From: an uncultured Coriobacteriaceae bacterium
GTDB taxonomy: Bacteria > Actinomycetota > Coriobacteriia > Coriobacteriales > Atopobiaceae
Direction of reading: 5' to 3'
Length of the DNA: 64,000 nt
Assembly: GCA_902791035.1 (NCBI GenBank)
Contig: CADAUA010000005.1
Span: 62,001-126,000, forward strand
A program made the position numbers and the translations under genes. Shown piece by piece: positions 15,412-25,034 of this stretch; the first letter of the stretch is position 1, and each line of letters starts with the position of its first letter. Below the pieces are notes generated by a model that was given only the letters and a program-made list of their open reading frames with translations, did no database searches and was not told the DNA's origin.

Positions 15412-17190
15412 TCAGCCGTCCTCGTCTTTGAGGAGCCGCCACAGGGTGGTGCGGCTGATGCCCAGGAGGCGGGCAGCCTCCGTCTTGGACCCGTCGCAGC
15501 GGGCCACGGCCAGGCGGGCGATCTGGCGCTCCGTCTGGGCCAGGGGCTTGAGCACGTCTATGCCCGAGTCGGCACTACCCGTCTGCGAGTACGCCTTCAC
15601 GTTCTCGCGCCCTATGGCCTCGCGCACGTCCAAGACGAGTATGCGCTCGGGCAGGAGACGATTGGCAAAAGCACGGTCGAGGGTGCGCTGCAGCTGATGG
15701 TAGTTGCGGTCCCAATGGCAGACGGTGAGGGCGTCCAATGCGTCCGGGTCTATGAGGGGCGGCCTGACCCCCGCCGCCTGGGAGAGGACCTCCACGTACT
15801 TGGCCGCGATGCTACCGATGGCGTCGGGGGTGCGCCGCAGGGGCTCGACCTCCACGACAAAGCAGCGTAGCCGCTGCGAAAAGGCAAGGACCACCTCTGA
15901 CTCCGAGCCATCGGGGGCGTCGTTGCCCGAGAAGACCAGATGGTCCCTGCGCGCGACGTCGCTTTCGATGAGGACGGCCAGAAGGCTATGCCAGTCGTCG
16001 CGCGCCAAGGCATCGATGTTGCGAAAGAAGATGGTCTGGCCCTTGTCGTAGAGGGGCGAGTGGTGGCTTTCGGTCAAGAAGCTCAGGCTGCGCTTGCCTA
16101 TGAGCGAACAGTCGACGGAGACGAAGGGCTCTCCTGTGTGGTCTGAGCGCAGGTAGAGGAGACTTGCGAGCTGCTCCTTGCCGCACCCCGCCTCGCCGCG
16201 AATCATGACGGGCCGATGCGACGCGTTGGCCCTCTCGAGGGAGACCTCGAAGGCCGTTGCCGCTCCCGTCACGGCAAGAAAGTCCTGCTGGCTGGCCTCT
16301 CTCACCTCGCTTGAGTTGAGATAGGCAATGCCGGTGAGGCCTCGTTGCACGTGTGCGCTGAAGGTGTTGATGGAGAAGGCGACCATGCGGTCGCTGCCCA
16401 CCTCGAGGGGGATCACGCGGACGCGGTGGACGCGGTTGGCCACGCGAAAGACGAGGCGGTTCGCCTCGAGGTCGCCCACGTGGCTCCTGAGCAGCGCGTA
16501 GAGGGCACCGTTCTGGGGATCGAGGTTGGAATAGAGGACCTCCCCCGTGCGCAGGTAGATGACCAGGCGGTTGGGCGTGTGGTCGATGATGTCCCACAGC
16601 ATATGCTCCCGCTCGCGCTCCAGGCGCCAGTAGCGGCAGTGGAAAATGGCCCGTTCGAAGGCGGAGTGGATGCTGTCCGGGCCAGAGACCAACAGACGGG
16701 CGGGAACATCGGCCTGCCGTGCCGCCTCGTAGGAGGACTTGTCGCACAGCACGAGGTCGAAGTGCTCTGCGGCTATCGCTCCCATGACCTCGTCGACATA
16801 GGCCGAGGCGGCGATGCTCACCAGCTCGAAGGGCGCATCTGCCAGGTCGCGCAGGTATTCGAAGGACCGGATCGCGCCCTCGAATCCCACGACGGCCACC
16901 CGCCGGCCGCCTGACTGGGCGTCCTGCAGCTGACCGAGGGCGTCAAGGGGAGAGACCTCGATCGGGATCACGGGTACGGTGATGGAGCGCTCGAGGACCT
17001 GGGCGGTGCCCCCGCGCGATATGACGACGTCGTAGTTGGAGGGGAGGGACGAGAGGGCCGCCTCCACGCCGTGCTCGAGGTCGGCGACGACGATGGTGGT
17101 GTCGATGTTGGGGTAGTCTTTGGCCACCTGGGCGATGTCCTCACGCATCTGTTCGTAGGGGGCCACGGCCAAGACGCGGATGCGGTTCAC
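15412..17190 (-). CDS. PrpR-like regulator: PrpR_N sensor, degenerate AAA+ domain, Fis-type HTH
   Basis: A 592-residue transcription factor. Residues 1-190 resemble the PrpR N-terminal ligand domain (YDVVISRGGTAQ and VPVIPIEVSPLDAL). A PAS-like stretch is at about 205-295. An AAA+ region follows with Walker A GEAGCGKE (332-339) and a weak Walker B TIFFRNIDA (386-394). The last 40 residues are a Fis-type helix-turn-helix (SKTEAARLLGISRTTLWRLL). The GAFTGA loop used to contact sigma54 is absent, so it probably acts without sigma54. I chose GTG 17190 because GGAGGAA precedes it. It is divergent from the transporter gene and likely controls the acid-sugar locus; the inducer is unknown. Confidence 0.85.
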   Translation of the reverse strand: MNRIRVLAVAPYEQMREDIAQVAKDYPNIDTTIVVADLEHGVEAALSSLPSNYDVVISRGGTAQVLERSITVPVIPIEVSPLDALGQLQDAQSGGRRVAVVGFEGAIRSFEYLRDLADAPFELVSIAASAYVDEVMGAIAAEHFDLVLCDKSSYEAARQADVPARLLVSGPDSIHSAFERAIFHCRYWRLEREREHMLWDIIDHTPNRLVIYLRTGEVLYSNLDPQNGALYALLRSHVGDLEANRLVFRVANRVHRVRVIPLEVGSDRMVAFSINTFSAHVQRGLTGIAYLNSSEVREASQQDFLAVTGAATAFEVSLERANASHRPVMIRGEAGCGKEQLASLLYLRSDHTGEPFVSVDCSLIGKRSLSFLTESHHSPLYDKGQTIFFRNIDALARDDWHSLLAVLIESDVARRDHLVFSGNDAPDGSESEVVLAFSQRLRCFVVEVEPLRRTPDAIGSIAAKYVEVLSQAAGVRPPLIDPDALDALTVCHWDRNYHQLQRTLDRAFANRLLPERILVLDVREAIGRENVKAYSQTGSADSGIDVLKPLAQTERQIARLAVARCDGSKTEAARLLGISRTTLWRLLKDEDG

Positions 17191-17414
17191 GGATGGTTCC
17201 TCCGGGGAGTCGAGCTGCGGGCGGTAGGCTCCGTCCACAATCGCGTTTCAATTATGGACAATTTTAGCCGCCTGCGTTTCTGTTTCCTAGTGAAGATGCT
17301 CCATAAACTTTCCAAACATAGAGACGCCCCCGGAAGGCGGTTGGGAGGAGCCGCGGCCTGGGGCATGCGCTTACGAGAATTGCACGACCTGTGCAGAAGT
17401 GGAAAGGAGCACAC
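17191..17414. promoter_or_regulatory. Divergent control region regulator/transporter
   Basis: A 224-base gap with A/T-rich parts, including TCAATTATGGACAATTTTAG, where AATT recurs 11 bases apart (one helical turn). This arrangement suits binding by a dimeric Fis-type regulator. No clean -35/-10 pair stands out to me. GGAAAGGAG precedes the transporter start. Confidence 0.35.
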
Positions 17415-18695
17415 ATGACGACTACGATGATCCTTGCTTTGGGGGTGCTCATCTTCATGATCGTCCTGATCATGACGGACGCCCTGCCCTTTGGCGCGCC
17501 ACCCCTGCTGGCTGACGTGCTCATCCTTGTCCTGGCCCTCTACCCGGAGGATGCCGATCCCTTCGCCTATTCCTTCGCCGGCTTCACGGACAAGAACGTC
17601 TGGCTGATCGCCTTCTTCATGGTCGTCCTCGCTGCCTTCCAGAAGACCTCCACCACGGGCAAGATCCAGGACATCCTCTACAAGCTGGTCAACAAGGGCG
17701 GCTTCAAGAGCTACGTGGCCATCATCCTGGTCATCATGTTCTTCTCGAGCTTCGTGACGGGCACCGGTTGGTACATGCTCATCATCTCCCTCCTGGCGAC
17801 CATCCCCTACAACGAGAAGCTCCCCACCTCCAAGATCCTCATGCCGGGTAGCTTTGCCTCCGTGCACGCCCTGCTCCCGCTCAACGTCGCCTTCTACTAC
17901 GGCCTCACCGGCACCCTGCTCTCCTCCTTCAACTACGACATGTCCAAGGTGTCCACGGTGCCCTTCATGGCCCTGACCGCCATCGCCTCCCTGGGCTACT
18001 TCCTCTGGTCCCTGGTGGGCTACAAGCTCCTGCCTGACCACCCCATCGCCGATCAGAAGACCGAGGAGAGCGCCGCTGCCGTCGAGAAGGAGCCCCTGCC
18101 CAAGGGCCAGGAGTACCTGACCATCGCGTGCATCCTCATCAGCATCGTCGCCATGATGTTCCTCGACAAGCTGGGCACCATCGCCTATGCAGTGCCTGCC
18201 CTGTGCGCCTTCGTCCTCCTGTTCGGCAAGGTCCTGGACTGGAAGACCTTCCTCGGCACGCTCTTCTCGCCCATCGTCCTCATGATGGCTGGCGTTCTGC
18301 CCGTCGCCAACGCCCTGGCCGACTCCGGCTTCACCGGCATGATCGGCGGCATGGTCGCAGGTGTGGCCGGTGGCATGTCTCCCTTCGTCCTCGTCCTGGT
18401 CTTCTGCACCCTCATCGCCGTCCTGCACGTGATCACCGGCGCCAGCTTCGGCTCGCTGTTCGTCTTTGCCCCGGTGCTCATCTCCACCTGCATCAGCCTG
18501 GGCATCGACCCCGTCGGCCCCACCGCCGCGGCCGTCTACTCCGCCTGGGTCGGCTCCTTCCTGCCCATCGACGGCCAGCCTGCCGTCACCATGGGCATGG
18601 GCAAGTACAGCATGGCCGAGTTCTGGAAGTACACGATCCCGATGGACATCATCGGTCTTGTCTGCCTGGCGCTGGCCGCAGTGCTCTGCTTCTAG
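17415..18695 (+). CDS. DASS/SLC13-like anion transporter
   Basis: A 426-residue integral membrane protein with about 11-12 hydrophobic segments. A charged cytoplasmic loop at about 213-240 (DQKTEESAAAVEKEPLPKGQ) splits it into two halves, as in divalent-anion/sodium symporters. Symmetric hairpin-like Ser/Gly/Thr stretches (FFSSFVTGTGWYM at about 113-125 and ITGASFGSLFVFAP at about 345-358) fit the substrate-binding repeats. The start ATG at 17415 has GGAAAGGAG. It is the first gene right of the PrpR-like regulator and is followed by a terminator. A carboxylate or sugar-acid cargo is inferred from the enzymes downstream. Confidence 0.8.
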   Translation: MTTTMILALGVLIFMIVLIMTDALPFGAPPLLADVLILVLALYPEDADPFAYSFAGFTDKNVWLIAFFMVVLAAFQKTSTTGKIQDILYKLVNKGGFKSYVAIILVIMFFSSFVTGTGWYMLIISLLATIPYNEKLPTSKILMPGSFASVHALLPLNVAFYYGLTGTLLSSFNYDMSKVSTVPFMALTAIASLGYFLWSLVGYKLLPDHPIADQKTEESAAAVEKEPLPKGQEYLTIACILISIVAMMFLDKLGTIAYAVPALCAFVLLFGKVLDWKTFLGTLFSPIVLMMAGVLPVANALADSGFTGMIGGMVAGVAGGMSPFVLVLVFCTLIAVLHVITGASFGSLFVFAPVLISTCISLGIDPVGPTAAAVYSAWVGSFLPIDGQPAVTMGMGKYSMAEFWKYTIPMDIIGLVCLALAAVLCF

Positions 18696-18731
18696 TCACA
18701 GGCGATAACGAGAAGCCCAACGAGCTTCTAT

Positions 18732-18770
18732 GGGGGCTGGCTCTGGTGCGTAGGGGCCAGCCCCCTTTCT
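18732..18770 (+). terminator. Terminator after the transporter gene
   Basis: GGGGGCTGGC (18732-18741) pairs with GCCAGCCCCC (18756-18765), followed by TTTCT. It may partly separate the transporter from the hydrolase genes. Confidence 0.75.
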
Positions 18771-18832
18771 CAGAAACGTAGGACCGCGCAGGCCGGTAGG
18801 TGGCGCGGATGACAAGAGCGGGAGGTCACGGA

Positions 18833-20617
18833 ATGCACGACACGATGAACGAGCTCACCCAGCACTCGCCCTTCGGGGGGCAGCTGGTCCTGGAGACGGT
18901 TGCGGGAACCACGTCCGGCAAGCTCAATCCCGAGAACGATGTGGAGGTGGCCCAGGGCGTCGACCGGACCATGTACGTCTACGTGCCGGGTTCGGGCGTG
19001 CCCCACGCCAAGCAGGGCCAGGTGCTCATGGTCCTGCGCGATGAGGCCACCAGGGAGTCCGCCCTGGACCTCATGGGCAGGCTGGGCCTGGCCAGGCTTG
19101 CTGAGGAGCGCCACTTCATCCTCCTCTTCCCCAACCCGGAGGAGGGTGGCTGGAACTATGATCGCACGGCCTCGCGCGATGACGACACCCAGTTCCTGGT
19201 CAGGTGCTTTGCCGCGCTCAAGGGCTCAAAGGGTGGCGTGGCCGGCTTCAATGGCATGATCTACCACCTGGGCGCCACGCCGGCGGGGTCTGCCATGGCG
19301 CTCACCCTGGCAGGTGTCAGCCCCCTGGACGCCGCGGCGGTGATGGTCGGCGCCACTCCGGAGGGCTACGTCCTGCCGGACTCCTCGGCCGAGCAGGTGG
19401 CCTGGCTCTACGAGCCCAATGCGCAGGTCGAAAGCCACCTGGAGCAGGTGAACAAGCCTGCCGGCAGCGTCGTCTGGCGCGGTGTCACGGTCCATACCAA
19501 CGCGGACAACCCCAACGTCCGCTACTTCGTCTCCGACGGCGGGCTCACGGCCGAGACGGTTGCCGACGCGTGGGAGCGCATGTTCTCCACCACCCGTCGT
19601 TGGCGCAACGACACCTACGGCACCTACCAGCCGCGCATCGACTTCACGGACCGCGGCTTCGTGGCCCACGTCCACGACACCAGCCTGGGCTTGGACGACG
19701 GCATCGCACGCACTTGGTACGAGTACGTGCCCGCCCGTCTGCGGGGCACCACGCAGCCGGTGCCGCTGGTCTTCTTCCTCCACGGCATCAACTGCGTGGC
19801 CCTCTACAGCGCCGAGCAGTCCGGCTGGGCGGACCTGGCGGACCGCGACGGCTTCATCGTCGTCTTCCCGGATCCCGCCATCGAGGAGCGTTGGAACGTA
19901 TGGGACGATCCTCGCATCCCGAGTGACGTCACCTTCATCCGCGCCCTCATCGACCACATGCAGGACGTCCATCCCATCGACACCACCCGCGTCTACCTCT
20001 CCGGCTTCTCCATGGGGTCCATGTTCTCCAACGCCCTGGCCTGCTCGTACCCTGAGCTCTTTGCGGGTGCCGTCGCCTGCAACGGCCCCTCGATGGGGTA
20101 CCTGCAGACCCTGGACGAGTCCGTCCCCGGCATGCTGATGTTCCGCCGCAACTCCGTTGTGGGCCATCTGCCCGCGACTGACGCCACCGTCCCGCCCACC
20201 CGCCGGCTTGCCGATGCCAAGAAGGCGGCCTTTGACTACCGCATGCCCTTCGTCCAGTTCGTGGGTCTGCTGGATGGCGTGGGCCTTGCCCCTGGCAAGG
20301 TCTGGCCGGCCACCGAGGAGAGCGACAGCCTGTGGAAGGACGACGTCTCCTACTGGCTTGGCTACGACAACGTGCCGGGCGATCTTGCCTACACCGATAC
20401 CAACGAGCTGGGCTATGCCGCCGATAAGGTCACGCGCCAGGGGCGCTTCGTGCATCTGGCCTGGGAGAGCGCCGACGAGGGCCAGCCTGAGCTCTTCCAT
20501 CTGGTGGGGCTTGCCCGCATGCCTCACGCCGTCGACCTCGAGGCCATAGACAAGGGCTGGCAGTTCGTGCGGCAGTATCGCCGCAACCCCGATGGCAGCC
20601 TGGGAAAGGTGGAGTAA
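18833..20617 (+). CDS. Two-domain alpha/beta-hydrolase (PHB-depolymerase/LpqC-like), paralogue 1
   Basis: A 594-residue protein without signal peptide. The C-terminal half (about 280-594) is an active-looking esterase: oxyanion segment VFFLHGINC (about 313-321), nucleophile elbow GFSMGS with Ser393, and a late His in ARMPHAVD. The N-terminal half (about 40-200) has the same fold pattern, but its elbow reads AGFNGM, with Asn140 where Ser is expected, so it looks like a dead copy. The start is ATG 18833 (GGGAGGTCACGGA). It ends 2 bases before the start of paralogue 2. Likely hydrolyses an ester of the locus substrate; that is inferred. Confidence 0.8.
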   Translation: MHDTMNELTQHSPFGGQLVLETVAGTTSGKLNPENDVEVAQGVDRTMYVYVPGSGVPHAKQGQVLMVLRDEATRESALDLMGRLGLARLAEERHFILLFPNPEEGGWNYDRTASRDDDTQFLVRCFAALKGSKGGVAGFNGMIYHLGATPAGSAMALTLAGVSPLDAAAVMVGATPEGYVLPDSSAEQVAWLYEPNAQVESHLEQVNKPAGSVVWRGVTVHTNADNPNVRYFVSDGGLTAETVADAWERMFSTTRRWRNDTYGTYQPRIDFTDRGFVAHVHDTSLGLDDGIARTWYEYVPARLRGTTQPVPLVFFLHGINCVALYSAEQSGWADLADRDGFIVVFPDPAIEERWNVWDDPRIPSDVTFIRALIDHMQDVHPIDTTRVYLSGFSMGSMFSNALACSYPELFAGAVACNGPSMGYLQTLDESVPGMLMFRRNSVVGHLPATDATVPPTRRLADAKKAAFDYRMPFVQFVGLLDGVGLAPGKVWPATEESDSLWKDDVSYWLGYDNVPGDLAYTDTNELGYAADKVTRQGRFVHLAWESADEGQPELFHLVGLARMPHAVDLEAIDKGWQFVRQYRRNPDGSLGKVE

Positions 20618-20619
20618 CC

Positions 20620-22428
20620 ATGTACGATCCAACTGAGGAGATCGAGCGCTTCTCGCCCTTCGGGGGCACCCTCATCCGCGAGGTCGTCCCGGGGCAGGCC
20701 AATTCCCTCAAGGTCCCCGAGAATTCTGTCGAGGCGGCTACGGGGGTCGACCGGGACATGTTCGCCTACGTCCCCAGGACGGGCTGCCCCGACGCCAAGC
20801 AGTGCCAGGTGCTCATGGTGCTGCGCGACGACCCCAGCGAGGAGAGCGCGAGGCAGCTGGTCGAGTCACTGGAGCTGGACAAGCTGGCGGAGGACCGCCA
20901 CTTCGTCCTGCTCCTGCCGAACCCCACCGCCCGGGGCTGGAACTACGACCTTGACCCGGAGCGCGAGGACGACCTCTCCTTCCTGGTGCGCTGCTTTGCC
21001 GTCCTGCCCAAGTCCCGCGGCGGGGTCGCCGGCTTCAACGGCATGATCTTCTACTTGGCCACGACGCCTGCCGCGTCGGCGCTCGTGGCGAGCCTTGCGG
21101 CAACGCGTCCGCTGGACTGTGCGGCTGCCTTCGTCGGGGCCTTCCCCCAGGGTTACCAGATGCCGGCCGGTGCTGGTGCCCCGCAGGTGGCGTGGGTGAT
21201 TGATGGCAACGAGGCCGCCATTGACCGCCTGGCGCGTGTCAACGGCCCGGAGGCGTCCTGCGACGAGCCTACGCCGGGCATCGAGCGGCACGTAAGCCAG
21301 GGCAACCCCAACGTCCGTCACTTCGTGTCCTCGGGCCACCTCGATGCCCATGAGGTGCGACTCGCCTGGGAGCTCATGTTCTCCGAGGCCCGCCGCTGGC
21401 GCAACGACACCTATGGCACCTATCAGAAGCGCACCGACTTCTCCGCGCGCGGCTTCGAGGCCCACGTGCGTGACGTCTCCCTGGGCGTGAACGACGGCTT
21501 CGCCCATACCTGGTACGTCTATGTGCCGCCCCAGCTGCGAGGGACCACCCGGAAGGTGCCCCTGCTCTTCAACTTCCACGGGGGCAACTGCGTGCCCCTC
21601 TACTGCGCGGAGCAGAGCGGCTGGCATGACGTGGCGGACGAGCAGGGCTTCATCGTCGTCTATCCCCGAGCCTCCACCAAGAAGTCCTGGAACGTGATGG
21701 ACGATGCGGACAGGCCCAGTGACATCGCCTTCGTGCTTGCCCTGGTCAAGCGGATGGAGGAGACCTATCCCATCGACGAGAGCCGCATCTACCTGTCCGG
21801 CTTCTCCATGGGCTCCATGATGACCAACGCCCTGGCCTGCTCATACCCGGAGCTCTTTGCCGCGGCAGCGCCCTTCAATGCCCAGAACCTTGGCTACCTC
21901 TCCAACACGCAGGCGTTCATGGCCTCGTTCACCAACAGCATGAGCACGCTTGACCCGGAGGTCCGGAGCCAGCCGTCGAGGACCAGGGAGCGCACCGATG
22001 CCAAGGCGGCCGCGCGCGCTGCGGAAGGCGTGGTCTGCCGCATGCCGCTCATCCAGTTCTGTGGCATGAGGGATGCCCAGGTGGGCTCCCAGATGCCCTT
22101 CGCCCAGCCCCTGACCGATCTCAACCGGGCCTGGCTTGAGACCTTCGACTACTGGAAGGCCTTCAACGCCACCGCATCCTCGCCGGACGAGGCGGCGGTA
22201 GACCCTCAGACGGGCATACCGGCCGACGAGGTGACGGTGGAGGGGGGCGACGGCCGCTTCATCCGCCATGCCTGGCACAGCCAGGATGAGGGCAGCCCTT
22301 CTCTCTACCAGATGGTGGCCGTCAAGAACATGGAGCATGCCATCGACCTGCGTGAGGTCCACATGGCCTGGGACTTCATGAGGCGGTTCTCACGGTCGTC
22401 CGACGGCACGCTTGTGTTTCAGAACTGA
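20620..22428 (+). CDS. Two-domain alpha/beta-hydrolase, paralogue 2
   Basis: A 602-residue protein closely resembling paralogue 1 along its length (for example SPFGG at about 12-16, RWRNDTYGTYQ, FSMGSM). The C-terminal catalytic elbow is GFSMGS with Ser396, and the oxyanion segment is LFNFHGGNC. The N-terminal half again carries AGFNGM with Asn140 at the elbow, so the defect predates the duplication. No signal peptide. The start ATG at 20620 is 2 bases after the previous stop, with GGAAAGGTGGAG upstream, so the two are translated together. A hairpin (22435-22472) follows. Confidence 0.8.
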   Translation: MYDPTEEIERFSPFGGTLIREVVPGQANSLKVPENSVEAATGVDRDMFAYVPRTGCPDAKQCQVLMVLRDDPSEESARQLVESLELDKLAEDRHFVLLLPNPTARGWNYDLDPEREDDLSFLVRCFAVLPKSRGGVAGFNGMIFYLATTPAASALVASLAATRPLDCAAAFVGAFPQGYQMPAGAGAPQVAWVIDGNEAAIDRLARVNGPEASCDEPTPGIERHVSQGNPNVRHFVSSGHLDAHEVRLAWELMFSEARRWRNDTYGTYQKRTDFSARGFEAHVRDVSLGVNDGFAHTWYVYVPPQLRGTTRKVPLLFNFHGGNCVPLYCAEQSGWHDVADEQGFIVVYPRASTKKSWNVMDDADRPSDIAFVLALVKRMEETYPIDESRIYLSGFSMGSMMTNALACSYPELFAAAAPFNAQNLGYLSNTQAFMASFTNSMSTLDPEVRSQPSRTRERTDAKAAARAAEGVVCRMPLIQFCGMRDAQVGSQMPFAQPLTDLNRAWLETFDYWKAFNATASSPDEAAVDPQTGIPADEVTVEGGDGRFIRHAWHSQDEGSPSLYQMVAVKNMEHAIDLREVHMAWDFMRRFSRSSDGTLVFQN

Positions 22429-22434
22429 ACCAAC

Positions 22435-22472
22435 TGACCCCGCGTGACCGATGTCGCGGCCATGCGGGGTCA
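22435..22472 (+). terminator. Hairpin after the hydrolase pair
   Basis: TGACCCCGC (22435-22443) pairs with GCGGGGTCA (22464-22472). There is no T-run, so it is more likely a processing or partial-termination structure before the kinase gene. Confidence 0.45.
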
Positions 22473-22526
22473 CCTAGCATGACCATGTGAACATGCCCCA
22501 ACGTTCGAAAGGAGGGGACGGCAGCC

Positions 22527-23753
22527 GTGGCACGCCTTCTTCTCATAGCAGACGACCTGACGGGCACCTTCGATGCTGCGGTGCCCTTTGTGAGTGCAGG
22601 TGTCGCGGTGGTGCCGACGCCGGACCTGGTCGCGTTCGCCCAGGCGCTCGACAGCGGGGTGTACGTGGTGGCCGTCAACTCAGACTCGCGTCACCTGAGC
22701 CCCTTCGCTGCCCACCTGCGCATATGCAACCTCGTGGACACGGCGGTCAAGGCTGGCGTCCGCGTCATCTTCAAGAAGACGGACTCGGTCCTGCGGGGCA
22801 ACATCGGCTCTGAGCTCAAGGCGGTCTGGGACGTCTCCGGTCGGGGCACCTGCCTGCACTTCGTCCCCGGTTGGCCGGCCATGGGCCGCACCACCAGGGG
22901 CGGGATTCACTTCGTGAACGACGTGCCGGTGGACCAGTCCAAGTTTGGCAGGGACCCCTTCGACCCGGTGCCCACGTCATCGGTCAGCAACCTCATCGCC
23001 TCGCAGGCCGACGTGCCGGTGCTTTCCGTCGCCTGCGGCGAGCCCTGCCCCATCGGATTCGAGGGGATTGCCGTCTATGACGCGGTGACCGACGAGGACG
23101 TGCGGTCCCGGGCGCAGGAGATCGTCAAGACGGCCCCTCGCGGCACCCTCTACCTCGCGGGCTGTGCTGGGCTTGCCCACGCCATCTCCTCCTTCCTGGG
23201 CTGCAGCGCCGTCGAGCTGGGCAGTGCGGACGGCGTCGTGGGCAACACGCTGGTCGTCTGCGGCAGCGTCAACGCCGTTTCGGTCGCCCAATGCCAGAAG
23301 GCGACCGCGGCGGGCGCCCCGACCTTCCCGGTGACGGTGGCCCAGAAGAAGGACCCGGCCTGGGTGGCGTCCGCGGAGGGCGGCCGCCTCGTGGAGGAGG
23401 TGCGCACGAGCTGGGCCTCCGCCCCGCTGACGGTGGTGGACGCGACGTCATTCGTCCCAGACGATGCGAGTGCCAACGACAACCGTGCCCAGGTGGCGGA
23501 TGTCATCGGAAGCCTGACTGCCCGTATTGCCGAGCAGGCGCCGCAGGCCACCCTCGTCTGCATCGGAGGGGACATCATGCTCTCCTTCCTGCGACAGCTT
23601 CCGGACCCGCAGGTGCGCATGCTGGGCGAGGTGGTCCCAGGCGTGGTCGCCTCGGACGTCACGGTGGGGGGAAGGAGCCTGCGCGTGCTGTCCAAGTCCG
23701 GTGGCTTCGGAGGGCCGGATCTGCTTCTGGACATCTACAACAAGAACGAGTGA
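22527..23753 (+). CDS. DUF1537 four-carbon acid sugar kinase family
   Basis: A 408-residue kinase. The N-terminal domain opens with LLLIADDLTGTFDAA and has VAVNSDSRHL and FKKTDSVLRGNIG, the acid-sugar site of this family. The C-terminal nucleotide domain has LVVCGSVNAVS and ends with VLSKSGGFGGPDLLLD, the phosphate-binding Lys-Ser-Gly-Gly-Phe-Gly loop. Characterised members phosphorylate D-threonate, D-erythronate or related acids at C4. The start is GTG 22527 with AAAGGAGGGG. A PdxA2-type gene lies downstream, as expected for the threonate/erythronate route. The precise stereochemistry cannot be read here. Confidence 0.9.
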   Translation: MARLLLIADDLTGTFDAAVPFVSAGVAVVPTPDLVAFAQALDSGVYVVAVNSDSRHLSPFAAHLRICNLVDTAVKAGVRVIFKKTDSVLRGNIGSELKAVWDVSGRGTCLHFVPGWPAMGRTTRGGIHFVNDVPVDQSKFGRDPFDPVPTSSVSNLIASQADVPVLSVACGEPCPIGFEGIAVYDAVTDEDVRSRAQEIVKTAPRGTLYLAGCAGLAHAISSFLGCSAVELGSADGVVGNTLVVCGSVNAVSVAQCQKATAAGAPTFPVTVAQKKDPAWVASAEGGRLVEEVRTSWASAPLTVVDATSFVPDDASANDNRAQVADVIGSLTARIAEQAPQATLVCIGGDIMLSFLRQLPDPQVRMLGEVVPGVVASDVTVGGRSLRVLSKSGGFGGPDLLLDIYNKNE

Positions 23754-23812
23754 CCGCGTACTTAGAGGAGAGCTTACCGTCGGCAGAGCGCCGGCGACGA
23801 GGGAGGAGCGTC

Positions 23813-24967
23813 ATGAAGGACAAGTACGATCTGAAGCTGCCCAAGGAAGTCTATTCGGGCGTGGACGCCATGCAGAACCTGTCGGCCATCCTGGCTGAGT
23901 ACGGCACCACCAAGGTGGCCCTCTTCACCGATGCCATGCTGCGCAAGCTGGGCCTCACCCAGGAGGCCGAGGCCGTGCTCCAGGCCGCGGGCGTGCCCTA
24001 CGAGGTGATCGACGACGCCCCGGTGGAGCCGCCCTACGCAGCCGTGCAAGCGCTTGCCGACCGCTTCCGCGGCATGGGGGCCGACCTCATCGTGGCCATC
24101 GGCGGCGGCTCCGTGATGGACGCGGCCAAGCTCTGCTCGGTGCTCGCCACCACCGACTACACCGTCAAGGACCTCCTGGACGACCCCAAGCAGGCCCAGA
24201 AGTACGTCAAGACCGTCATGGTGCCCACCACCGCCGGCACCGGCGCCGAGGCCACGCCCAATGCCATCGTGGCCGTGCCCGAGAAGGACACCAAGATCGG
24301 CATCGTGAACAACGCCCTCATGGCCGACGCCGTGATCCTGGACGTCAAGATGGTCCAGAACCTGCCGCCCAAGGTGGCCTCCGGCCCCGGCGTGGACACC
24401 CTCTGCCACGCCATCGAGTGCTTCACCTCTACCAAGGCCAACCCCTTCTCCGACACCTTTGCCCTGGACTCCCTGCAGCTCACCCTCGACAACCTGGAGA
24501 AGTCCTGCTTTGACAAGGACAACCTCGAAGCCAAGCGCGCCATGCAGCTGGCCAGCTTCTACGGCGGCATCGCCATCACCGCCGCCGGCACCACGGCCGT
24601 GCATGCCCTGTCCTACCCGCTGGGCGGCAAGTACCACGTGCCCCACGGCGTGTCCAACGCCATCCTGCTGATTCCGGTCATGAAGTTCAACAAGCCGGCC
24701 ATCGCAGATCGCCTGGCCCTGGCCTACGACCGCTGCATCCACGGCGATGCGGTCACGGTGGACCAGAAGGCCGATGCCATGATCGAGCGCATGGAGCAGA
24801 TCGTGGTCGCCCTCAAGATCCCGACCAAGGTGGCCGAGCTGGGCGTGACCGACCCCGACATCGACTTCCTGGTGGAGGCCGGCATGCAGCAGCAGCGCCT
24901 GCTGGTCAACAACATGCGCCCCGTTACCCCCGAGGACGCCCGCGCCCTCTACGAGCAGATCATCTAG
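23813..24967 (+). CDS. Iron-type (group III) alcohol dehydrogenase
   Basis: A 384-residue NAD(P)-dependent oxidoreductase. The Rossmann-like GGGSVMDAAK is at about 101-110, PTTAGTGAEAT at about 140-150, and metal ligands are likely in DTLCHAIE, KYHVPHGVSN and upstream Asp. The start ATG at 23813 follows GGGAGGAG; the longer open frame before it runs antisense-like through the kinase gene and is not used. In this locus it may reduce an aldehyde released by the aldolase, or oxidise a sugar-derived alcohol. A 31-base perfect palindrome lies directly after the stop. Confidence 0.92.
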   Translation: MKDKYDLKLPKEVYSGVDAMQNLSAILAEYGTTKVALFTDAMLRKLGLTQEAEAVLQAAGVPYEVIDDAPVEPPYAAVQALADRFRGMGADLIVAIGGGSVMDAAKLCSVLATTDYTVKDLLDDPKQAQKYVKTVMVPTTAGTGAEATPNAIVAVPEKDTKIGIVNNALMADAVILDVKMVQNLPPKVASGPGVDTLCHAIECFTSTKANPFSDTFALDSLQLTLDNLEKSCFDKDNLEAKRAMQLASFYGGIAITAAGTTAVHALSYPLGGKYHVPHGVSNAILLIPVMKFNKPAIADRLALAYDRCIHGDAVTVDQKADAMIERMEQIVVALKIPTKVAELGVTDPDIDFLVEAGMQQQRLLVNNMRPVTPEDARALYEQII

Positions 24968-24985
24968 AACCCATCAAACATCTAA

Positions 24986-25016
24986 TGTGACAAAAGTGCC
25001 TGTCACTTTTGTCACA
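24986..25016. repeat. 31-base perfect palindrome, copy 1
   Basis: Arms TGTGACAAAAGTG and CACTTTTGTCACA are exact reverse complements around a 5-base loop (CCTGT). It lies between the alcohol dehydrogenase stop and the DHDPS-family ribosome binding site. Copy 2 is at 31878-31908. Confidence 0.85.
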
Positions 25017-25034
25017 TGGAGGAAGGAAGGACCG

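Noticed and set aside
23291-23812. N-terminal extension of the iron alcohol dehydrogenase frame
   Set aside because: It lies inside the DUF1537 kinase gene in another frame; a strong ribosome binding site supports ATG 23813.
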